A stretch of 40,455 nt of DNA from Natrinema pallidum DSM 3751 (GTDB taxonomy: Archaea; Halobacteriota; Halobacteria; Halobacteriales; Natrialbaceae): the NCBI RefSeq assembly GCF_000337615.1, contig NZ_AOII01000069.1, forward strand, positions 23,332 through 63,786. The letters are read 5' to 3'. A program made the translations under genes and the position numbers. The notes under the pieces are model-generated. The model saw only the letters and a list, made by a program, of their open reading frames with translations. It ran no database searches and was not told where the DNA came from. Within the stretch, counting starts at the first letter, position 1, and each line of letters opens with the position of its first letter. Shown here one piece after another: positions 34,601 to 40,455 of this stretch.

Positions 34601-35958
34601 TCGGCAACCTCTCGGTCGAGCGCCAGCGTTCGATCGGCGAGCGTCCCCGGATCGCCCGCGACGAGTTTGACGAGCGCCTCCTTGCCGACCGCACCGCGGT
34701 CGATGACGGCGACGGGGGGCTCGTCGCGATCGGCGAAGGCCTGCCGGGCACCCCATCCCATCGTGCTGTCCGCCGTCTCCCTGATCTCCGCCGGCTGTCG
34801 GTCGCGGTCGTACTCGGCGACCGGCCACGCGAGGGCCTCGAGCGCGTCCTCGACGGCCGCGTCGAACCGACAGTTGACAGCGAACCGCAGGTCGGGGACG
34901 AACTCCCGCGCCGAGAGGAGGAAGCGAGCGACGTGACTCGAGGCACCGAACCGAACCCCGCGGTTGGGCTGGACACCCGACAGCGTCCGCGTGATCCGGC
35001 CCTCGACGGCGGCGGTCTCGGCGACGGAGTCGGCATACGGCGTCGCCCCGACGACGTTCATCCCGACCTCGGGGACCAGCGTCGATACGTCCGCCTCGAC
35101 GAACCGGTCGACGATCGCCTGGACGTCCTCGGCGGTTCGCTCCCTGGCGGCCTCGTTTCGCAGCGCGACCATGTGGTTGACCGCGCCGTGGCCCTCGCCG
35201 ACATCGTAGTAGTAGCGCACCGCACGCTCGAGGAACTCCGTCGCGCCCTCGACGGCCGTCTCGAGCGGGTCGCCCGTGGCGAGGCGGGCCGCGATCGCCG
35301 AACCAAGCGTACAGCCCGAGCCGTGGGTGGCCTCGGTGCCGACCCGCGGGTGCTCGAACGTGCGGACGGTCTCGTCGGTGACGAGGATGTCCCGAACCGT
35401 CTCGCCGGGGAGGTGGCCGCCCTTGACGAGGACGGCATCGACGCCCGTCTCAAGGATCGCCTCGCCGGCTGCCACTGCGCTCTCGTCGTCGGTGACCGCG
35501 ATGTCCGTCAGCACTTCGGCCTCGTCGGTGTTGGGCGTGGCCAGCGTCGCCCGGCCGAGCAGTTCCTCGTAGGCGCGTTCCGCGTCGGGCTCGAGCAGTC
35601 GATCGCCGGAGGTTGCGACCATCACGGGATCGACGACCAGCGGGAACGGGAACGTCCGTGCGTGCTCGGCGACGGTTTCGATCACGTCGGTCGTCGCGAG
35701 CATGCCCGTCTTCGCCGCGCCGATCGCGAAGTCGTCGGTGACGGCCTCGAGTTGGGCGTCGATCTCGTCGGTCGGGAGGACGTGCGAGGACGAGACGCCG
35801 CGGGTGTTCTGGGCGGTGACGGCGGTGATCGCCGACGTGCCGAAGACACCGTGGGCGGCCATCGTCGCGAGGTCGGCTTGAATTCCCGCGCCGCCGCCGG
35901 AGTCGCTGCCGGCGATCGTCAGCGCGACCGGCCGGCTGTCGGGTGCTGGTGTTCGCAT
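34597..35958 (-). CDS. thiD: ThiDN: hydroxymethylpyrimidine (phosphate) kinase fused to thiamine-phosphate synthase ThiN
   Basis: The 453-residue fusion carries an N-terminal ThiD kinase domain (1 to about 265: TIAGSDSGGGAGIQADL, HGSGCTLGSA near 213) and a C-terminal ThiN domain (about 285-453: VPEVGMNVVGATPYA, VQPNRGVRFGASSHVARFLL). ThiD phosphorylates HMP and HMP-P; ThiN joins HMP-PP with thiazole phosphate to give thiamine phosphate, replacing ThiE in archaea. ATG 35958 is preceded by an AGTATAAG TATA-like element about 25 bases upstream, and no TPP riboswitch is visible in the short leader. Confidence 0.93.
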   Translation of the reverse strand: MRTPAPDSRPVALTIAGSDSGGGAGIQADLATMAAHGVFGTSAITAVTAQNTRGVSSSHVLPTDEIDAQLEAVTDDFAIGAAKTGMLATTDVIETVAEHARTFPFPLVVDPVMVATSGDRLLEPDAERAYEELLGRATLATPNTDEAEVLTDIAVTDDESAVAAGEAILETGVDAVLVKGGHLPGETVRDILVTDETVRTFEHPRVGTEATHGSGCTLGSAIAARLATGDPLETAVEGATEFLERAVRYYYDVGEGHGAVNHMVALRNEAARERTAEDVQAIVDRFVEADVSTLVPEVGMNVVGATPYADSVAETAAVEGRITRTLSGVQPNRGVRFGASSHVARFLLSAREFVPDLRFAVNCRFDAAVEDALEALAWPVAEYDRDRQPAEIRETADSTMGWGARQAFADRDEPPVAVIDRGAVGKEALVKLVAGDPGTLADRTLALDREVAE

Positions 35959-36069
35959 ACGGGATCGTATTCCCGGCTTATACTAAGCGGTGATGGTCAG
36001 CGACGGTGAGGGTCGTCCGCGGTGTGATCGACGCCTCGAGGACGTCCGGTCGTTGAGAACCGCCCGCCA

Positions 36070-36273
36070 TCAGTCGTCGGTGAGTTCGACGAACCCCTGT
36101 TTGTGTTCGATCACGCCCGCGTCGTGGAGCGGCGAAATCGTGCAACTGACGGCCGCCTCGCTGCAGTCGTGTCGGTCCGCGACCGCTCTCTGAGAGCCTT
36201 GTGCGTGTATCGTTCCCCCTCGAGTTCGTCGACGATCGCCGCCTTCTCCCGTTCGAGGTCGCCAGTCGGTCAC
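36070..36273 (-). pseudogene. Frameshifted remnant of a small winged-helix regulator
   Basis: A GTG at 36273 starts V-T-D-W; in the next frame the text reads DLEREKAAIVDELEG (about 36217-36262); and then the original frame resumes as TIHAQGSQRAVADRHDCSEAA and ends LHDAGVIEHKQGFVELTDD before a TGA at 36070-36072. Together the pieces give a typical small winged-helix protein of about 65 residues, but no single frame carries all of it. At least two single-base changes would be needed, so it is probably dead. It lies directly beside the toxin-antitoxin pair. Confidence 0.5.
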
Positions 36274-36403
36274 GGCGGGATACGACCTCGAGACGGGACG
36301 CCTTGCCCGCGGTCGCTCGAGACTGACTCGTCGGCGGACGAGGGGCCAGCGAGTCCCATCGAGATCGGTTTCGAACGACGACACGCGGTCCGGACGGCAG
36401 CGT

Positions 36404-36434
36404 TATGAGTATGGATATGATATGAATATGTATG
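36404..36434 (+). promoter_or_regulatory. TATG repeat array at the antitoxin promoter
   Basis: Six TATG units start at 36404, 36410, 36416, 36421, 36427 and 36431, the last overlapping the antitoxin start codon. The AT-rich array covers the place where transcription and translation begin. Antitoxins of the AbrB/MazE type bind AT-rich repeats at their own promoter, so autoregulation is plausible. A six-codon micro-ORF (ATG 36405, stop 36423-36425) is also embedded here. Confidence 0.45.
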
Positions 36435-36704
36435 GCCGAGTCCGAAACACGGAAAGTCGGCGATCGCGGGCAGGTAACGCTGCCGAAGCGTCTTCGAGAG
36501 GCGTTCGATATCCACGGTGGTGACGAGGTGACGATCCGCGAAGCGGGTGACAAGATCGTCATCGAGAAACCGACGTCGCGGGCGGATCTCGCGGAGGGGT
36601 ATCGACGCCGCGCCGAACACCACCGCGAACTCGCGGACGAGATGGCCGGATCCTCGCGGGAAGCGAACGCCTCACTCGGCGACGCGCCCGGCTGGGAGGA
36701 GTAA
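36432..36704 (+). CDS. AbrB/MazE-family antitoxin
   Basis: The 90-residue product begins with a SpoVT/AbrB swapped-hairpin DNA-binding domain (residues 5-48: TRKVGDRGQVTLPKRLREAF, then GGDEVTIREAGDKIVIEKP). A charged, helical C terminus (about 49-90) is of the kind that wraps around and blocks a MazF toxin. It precedes the PemK/MazF gene by 2 bases and probably represses the pair through the repeats around its start codon. Upstream ATGs in the repeat array are out of frame or closed by a stop, so ATG 36432 is the start. Confidence 0.87.
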   Translation: MAESETRKVGDRGQVTLPKRLREAFDIHGGDEVTIREAGDKIVIEKPTSRADLAEGYRRRAEHHRELADEMAGSSREANASLGDAPGWEE

Positions 36705-36706
36705 CG

Positions 36707-37060
36707 ATGCACGTCCGGCGGGGCGACATCGTCGTCGTCGAACTCGATCCGACGCGCGGCTCCGAACAGCGGGGAACCGGACCCTGTCTCGTCGTCCAGA
36801 ACGACGTCGGCAACGAAAACGCCCCGACGACGATCGTCGTCCCCTTTACCACGTCCTACGGGGGCGAACGCTATCCGTTCGAAGTGCTGATCCCCGCCGA
36901 CGAGTGTGCCCTCCGCGAGGACTCAGTCGCGCTCTGTAGTCAGGTTCGAACCGTCTCGATCGACGACCGGATCACGGACATCGTCGGATCGGTGCCGGCC
37001 GATCGGATGGACGAGGTCGACACCGCGCTCGAGTACAGCCTCGGCTTGCGCGAGGTCTGA
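36707..37060 (+). CDS. PemK/MazF-family toxin (putative mRNA interferase)
   Basis: The 117-residue protein has the MazF fold markers: RRGDIVVVELDPTRGSEQ at the N terminus with the conserved G-S-E-Q loop, PCLVVQNDVGN, and the central IVVPFTTS strand followed by CSQVRTVS. MazF toxins cut single-stranded RNA at short sequences and are held inactive by their antitoxin. The preceding GGGAGGAG (about 36694-36701) is a good Shine-Dalgarno sequence, which suits the tight spacing with the antitoxin gene. No sign of truncation; the pair looks intact. Confidence 0.9.
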   Translation: MHVRRGDIVVVELDPTRGSEQRGTGPCLVVQNDVGNENAPTTIVVPFTTSYGGERYPFEVLIPADECALREDSVALCSQVRTVSIDDRITDIVGSVPADRMDEVDTALEYSLGLREV

Positions 37061-37142
37061 ACGGCGTCTCTCGCGGCGGCACGGACCGTTCGCCTGGGTA
37101 CTCCATAAAATACATTCGTTCCGAAGAACCAACTATCGTCGA

Positions 37143-38345
37143 ATGCCCTCCAGACGCGAGCTACTGGCTGCTCTCGGAGCGACGGGTATCGCGGCCGCCG
37201 CGGGCTGTCTTGGCGGTCCGTCGGTCGATCCCGGAACGGACGAGTCGTACGCGTGGCCGACGGGCGGTGCGGACCCGCGGAACTCGAGAGCGATCCCCGA
37301 CGGCGTCGCGCCGCGCGAGGACCCCACCGTCGACTGGCGCGTCGACCTCGAGTCAGCGGCCGCGGCCGCCGACCCGGTCGTGACCGACGGGACCGTCCTC
37401 GCGACGACCGGAACCGACGTGGTCGCGTTCGATCGGGCGAGCGGGGACCGGCGCTGGTCGATCGACCCGGACAACGAGGCCCACACCTACCGCGGGGCAC
37501 CGACGGTGTACAAGGAGTTGGCATACCTCTCGGAGGTGAACACGGTGGTCGCTCGCGACCTCGAGAGCGGCGAGATCGAGTGGAGCGAGGCGTTCGAGGC
37601 GACCATCGGGCGGGGATCGCTACTGGTCACCGACGACGGGGATAACGGCCGCGTCTTCACCGCCGGCGGCAACGCCCTGCACGCGCTCGACGCCGGGACC
37701 GGCGAGCGACTGTGGGAACAGGAGCTACTGGGAACGCCGGAGTACTCGCTCGCCAAGTACACCGACTACGTCTACGTCGTGACCGACGGCGGCGAGTTGT
37801 ACGCCGTCGACGAGTGGGGAACTGTCCAGTGGCGGCGAACCGTGGAGGCCGGCATCCGGAGCGGCCCGGCGGTGCAGTCACTGGACCACGGCGGGTCCGA
37901 GTGGGGCATCGCCGTCGTCGGCGGCGACGGAACGGTCGTGTACTTCGGGCCGGACGGAGCGCGGAGGTGGGAAGCCGAACTCGGCGGGTTCGGCGACGAC
38001 GGCATCGCCATCGCCCACGGGACGGTACTCGCGCGGTCGGGATCGCGGGTGTTCGCGCTCGATCCGGCCGACGGAAACGTTCGCTGGCGGCTCGATCTCG
38101 GCGAGAGCGCGAGCAATCCACCGATTATCGTCGGCGACACGGTCTACGTCGGCGGCGATCGGCTCCGCGCGATCGATATCGACGGCGGGATCGGGGTTCG
38201 CTCGTACCGAGCCCGCCATCTGCGATTCGAGTACGAGCCCACTGGCGCGGTCGGCTTCGTCACCGCCGCCGACTCGAAGCTGTTCGTAACGACGAACGTC
38301 CGCGGTACCGGGGCCGATACCGCCGAACTGATCGTCCTCTCGTAA
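37143..38345 (+). CDS. PQQ-like beta-propeller Tat lipoprotein
   Basis: The 400-residue product starts MPSRRELLAALGATG with a Tat motif (RR at 4-5) and a lipobox ending at Cys22 (AAAAGC), so it is exported folded and lipid-anchored outside the membrane. The mature part consists of repeated PQQ/YWTD-type blades, for example VVAFDRASGDRRW, VVARDLESGEIEW, LHALDAGTGERLW and VFALDPADGNVRW, consistent with a seven- or eight-bladed propeller. Such domains scaffold protein-protein contacts or hold PQQ; no catalytic residues are identifiable. A TATA-like CATAAAATAC (37105-37114) lies about 30 bases upstream. Confidence 0.88.
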   Translation: MPSRRELLAALGATGIAAAAGCLGGPSVDPGTDESYAWPTGGADPRNSRAIPDGVAPREDPTVDWRVDLESAAAAADPVVTDGTVLATTGTDVVAFDRASGDRRWSIDPDNEAHTYRGAPTVYKELAYLSEVNTVVARDLESGEIEWSEAFEATIGRGSLLVTDDGDNGRVFTAGGNALHALDAGTGERLWEQELLGTPEYSLAKYTDYVYVVTDGGELYAVDEWGTVQWRRTVEAGIRSGPAVQSLDHGGSEWGIAVVGGDGTVVYFGPDGARRWEAELGGFGDDGIAIAHGTVLARSGSRVFALDPADGNVRWRLDLGESASNPPIIVGDTVYVGGDRLRAIDIDGGIGVRSYRARHLRFEYEPTGAVGFVTAADSKLFVTTNVRGTGADTAELIVLS

Positions 38346-39380
38346 TTACGAGCCGTCGCTCGCCGCGGCGGCCAGCTCCGCGTAGGCGTCCCACGACGGG
38401 TCGGCGTTCGGGTGCGCGAGCGGGTCACCGTCGACCAGCACCGCGCCGCCGTCGCCCTCGAGGGACTCGACGCGGCCGATCTCGGCGACCGGCGTCCCCC
38501 GATCCGCGAGCGCCTCGCGGATGTCGGCGACGCCGTCGGGGTCGACCGCGATCAGTAGCGAGCCACAGCTGGTCGCCGCCCAGGGATCGATCTCGAGCGC
38601 CGAACAGACCTCGCGGACGCCGGGGCGCAGCGGGACGGCGTCGCGGTCGATCGCGAACCGGGCGTCGGCCCCGTTGGCCATCTCGTTCAATGCACCGGCG
38701 AGCCCGCCCTCGGTCACGTCGTGCATCGCCCGGACCGGCCCCGCGGCGGCCGCCGTGAGGGCGTCCCGAACGGCATAGACCTCCTCGAGACGGTCCTGTG
38801 CGTCCGCGATTACGCCGTCCGGGAGCGCAAGCTGGTCGCCGAAGAGGGTACTCAGCAGACCGACCGATTCGACGGCGGGGCCGTTCGTCAGGAGTAGCCG
38901 GTCGCCCGGACGGGCACCGTCGGGGCGGACGATATCGTCGTGCTCGCCGACACCCATCGCGGTGGCAGCCCCGACCCACGGATGCGACGGATCGGCGTAG
39001 CGCGCCGTATGCCCCGTTACGACGGCGACCCCGAGATCCGCACACTCCGCGTGGATCGTCTCCCAGACCGTCGCGAACTCGGCGTCGGTCATCGTCTCCG
39101 GGAGGGTAAAACAGATCGAGAGATGCGACGGTGGGACGCCGCTGACGGCCACGTCCGCGAGGACGAGATCGAGGGCGAAGCGCGCCGCTCGCTCGAGGCC
39201 GAGGGCGGGAAGGATCGAGAGGGGGTCGGTCGCAGTGACCAGCGCCCGCTCGCCGATATCGAGGACGCCGAAGTCGACGCCGTGGGTCGGCCCGAGGGAA
39301 ACGTCATCACGGTCGGCACCGAGGTTCGGCGCGATGTGCCGGTCGAAGAACGCGCGGTCGATTTTTCCGAGGTCGCTCAC
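38346..39380 (-). CDS. AIR synthase-related protein (HypE/ThiL/SelD-like)
   Basis: The 344-residue product has the PurM/AIR-synthase fold: an N-terminal segment (GVDFGVLDIGERALVTATDP), LDLVLADVAVSGVPP, then GDRLLLTNGPAVES and MHDVTEGGLAGALNEMANGA in the C-terminal half. The family binds ATP and includes purine, thiamine and hydrogenase-maturation enzymes. Motifs most resemble HypE-like proteins, but no other hydrogenase maturation gene is present, so the substrate is open. GTG 39380 is the start. Its stop codon abuts that of the propeller gene with no gap (TAATTA, 38343-38348). Confidence 0.85.
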   Translation of the reverse strand: MSDLGKIDRAFFDRHIAPNLGADRDDVSLGPTHGVDFGVLDIGERALVTATDPLSILPALGLERAARFALDLVLADVAVSGVPPSHLSICFTLPETMTDAEFATVWETIHAECADLGVAVVTGHTARYADPSHPWVGAATAMGVGEHDDIVRPDGARPGDRLLLTNGPAVESVGLLSTLFGDQLALPDGVIADAQDRLEEVYAVRDALTAAAAGPVRAMHDVTEGGLAGALNEMANGADARFAIDRDAVPLRPGVREVCSALEIDPWAATSCGSLLIAVDPDGVADIREALADRGTPVAEIGRVESLEGDGGAVLVDGDPLAHPNADPSWDAYAELAAAASDGS

Positions 39381-39628
39381 GGCTGACCGATACCAGTCAG
39401 ACGACTTATGCGTACTGGTTCGCCCCCGTAATCGGCATCAGGCGGCGGCACCGGTTTCGATACCTCCCGCCGATTCGGTCCGAGTGAGGGACCCGCACGA
39501 CGTATTTCACCACCAAACAGTGCAGGGTGAAAGACTAATCGGATACGCTCATAAGAAGAGATACTACTCATGATACCTGATATGTTCGGCTCGGTGACCG
39601 GCGGGTCCGCGAGACGGGGGAAGACGGA

Positions 39629-40219
39629 ATGCACGGCATAATTCTGCAGACGCTCCAGTCGTTCGTCGTCGATACCTACGGCGAGGACGCCTGGCTGTCG
39701 ATTCAGGAGGAAGCCGACATCGAAAAACGGGTCTACGTCCCGGTCACGGTCTATCCGGACGGCGATGTCTACGAAATCGCCCGCACTGCCGGCGACCTCA
39801 CCGATCAGAGCCCGCGGACGATCCTCACCCAGTACGGGCAGTGGGTCGTCCCCGCGTTGCTCGAGACCTACGACCTCCATATCGATGACGACTGGGAGGG
39901 GCTCGAACTCATCGCGAACATTCAGCAGTTTCACACCTCGCTACGGACTCGAGACATGACGACGCTGACGACCCCGCGCATTCGGTCGGAGCGGGTCGAC
40001 GGGAACCGCGTCCGGATCACCTACGATTCGGATCGGAAACTCTGTGACGTGGCTCGCGGCGCGATCCAGGGCGTCGCCGACCGCTTCGACGAGGACCTCG
40101 TCGCCGAGGAACGGACCTGCATGCACGAGGGCGACGACGCCTGCGTCTTCGACATTCGGCGGCGAGCGCCCGCCGAGACGGGCACGGCCAACGTACACAG
40201 CGGGGAGACGAATGACTGA
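39629..40219 (+). CDS. H-NOX heme nitric-oxide-binding sensor
   Basis: The 196-residue protein is a stand-alone H-NOX domain (about 1-178) with a short polar tail. The start MHGIILQTLQSFVVDTYGED matches the family. The proximal heme ligand is His102 (QQFHTSL), and the propionate-binding Y-x-S-x-R motif is Y132-D-S134-D-R136. The residue aligned with the distal-pocket Tyr140 of the O2-binding Thermoanaerobacter protein (five after that Arg) is V141, which predicts NO rather than O2 binding. The C terminus includes CMHEGDDACVFDIRR. The stop overlaps the next gene by 8 bases, so it is co-translated with a membrane protein. Confidence 0.9.
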   Translation: MHGIILQTLQSFVVDTYGEDAWLSIQEEADIEKRVYVPVTVYPDGDVYEIARTAGDLTDQSPRTILTQYGQWVVPALLETYDLHIDDDWEGLELIANIQQFHTSLRTRDMTTLTTPRIRSERVDGNRVRITYDSDRKLCDVARGAIQGVADRFDEDLVAEERTCMHEGDDACVFDIRRRAPAETGTANVHSGETND

Positions 40220-40455
40220 GTCCCTCGAGGCGGGCGGGACGAATGACTCGTCGCCGCTCCCCAGGGCGATACAGTCGGACCGGCCGGGCGGCTTCGGCCT
40301 CGCGGCCGCCGCGGCGGGACTGGTCGTCGTCGCCGTCGCGGCGATCGCACTCGGCGGCCCGACCGCGGCCGTCTTCGGGGCCGGCGTCGCCGGCGTCGTC
40401 GCGACGGGCGGCACCGCGGCCGGGATCGCCGCGGCCTCGAACGCCCGAACCGCGC
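40212..40455 (+). CDS. Membrane protein co-translated with H-NOX (partial, cut by window end)
   Basis: Only the first 81 residues are present. A polar N terminus of about 26 residues precedes two Ala/Gly/Val-rich hydrophobic segments (FGLAAAAAGLVVVAVAAIAL and AVFGAGVAGVVATGGTAAG). The ATG overlaps the H-NOX stop by 8 bases, indicating one transcript and translational coupling. In bacteria H-NOX proteins commonly signal through a neighbouring or fused methyl-accepting transducer or histidine kinase, so this could be the membrane part of such a receptor. The HAMP, MCP or kinase domain that would prove it lies outside the window. Confidence 0.6.
   Translation, partial: MTESLEAGGTNDSSPLPRAIQSDRPGGFGLAAAAAGLVVVAVAAIALGGPTAAVFGAGVAGVVATGGTAAGIAAASNARTA

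Noticed and set aside
35959-36069. Possible TPP riboswitch upstream of ThiDN
   Set aside because: The TATA-like element lies about 25 bases before the ATG, leaving no room for a leader, and no conserved THI-box bases are seen.
1-40455. CRISPR array, rRNA operon or complete insertion sequence
   Set aside because: No regularly spaced repeats, rRNA-like sequence, transposase or integrase gene was seen on either strand.

Overview
The window is high-GC DNA with a strong GC-rich third-codon bias, very acidic predicted proteins, TATA/BRE promoters, many 4-base start/stop overlaps and Tat (twin-arginine) signals on secreted proteins. Together with archaeal SepF, a Bat-type HTH regulator, ThiDN and the RNB/PUA proteins, this points to a haloarchaeon (Halobacteria), most likely a Natrialbaceae-type chromosome. 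The family call is inferred from gene content only.

Layout. 1-3.1 kb: an AT-richer Tat-exported protein of unknown role, then a two-gene operon (GMC oxidoreductase plus Tat-lipoprotein gluconate-dehydrogenase subunit 3) with a DtxR-like inverted repeat at its promoter. 3.1-4.5 kb: an SRAP (HMCES/YedK-like) DNA-protein crosslink sensor, a broken small gene and tRNA-Ser(GGA) whose 3' end is duplicated 150 bp away, as after integration and loss of a mobile element. 4.5-8.0 kb: small membrane protein, RidA, threonine ammonia-lyase and citrate synthase. RidA detoxifies the enamine made by IlvA, so that pairing is functionally coherent. 8.4-12.5 kb: Bat-HTH regulator, cold-shock protein, SepF, DUF1028 protein, CBS protein, PUA RNA-binding protein and a zinc-finger protein. 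12.5-14.2 kb: ABC-2 exporter operon with a palindrome at its promoter. 14.3-19 kb: RNB ribonuclease, GNAT, KDG kinase, small membrane protein and RNA 3'-phosphate cyclase.

19.0-20.8 kb is a lower-GC pocket with a four-helix membrane protein and, facing it, a 315-residue Tat-exported precursor ending in a ten-cysteine domain. It has the architecture of halocin C8 (secreted antimicrobial peptide and immunity region in one precursor). It lies between rtcA and mutL. 21-27.7 kb: the mismatch-repair block mutL, SDR oxidoreductase, small zinc protein and mutS. 27.7-30.4 kb: tRNA-binding OB-fold protein, small unknown protein and a second ABC-2 exporter. 30.5-33.5 kb: two tail-to-tail UspA-like paralogues, one coupled to an APC transporter. 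33.6-36 kb: ThiDN coupled to an LLM flavin/F420 oxidoreductase. 36-37 kb: a frameshifted winged-helix gene beside an AbrB/MazF-type toxin-antitoxin pair with a TATG repeat array at its promoter. 37.1-39.4 kb: a PQQ-propeller Tat lipoprotein and an AIR-synthase-like protein that abut tail to tail. 39.6 kb to the end: a stand-alone H-NOX (heme NO sensor) overlapping the start of a membrane protein cut by the window edge.

The most interesting items are the halocin C8-like precursor, the H-NOX/membrane-protein pair, the tRNA-Ser attachment-site scar, the DtxR-like operator on the GMC operon, and the toxin-antitoxin locus with its repeat array. No rRNA, CRISPR array or intact insertion sequence was seen.
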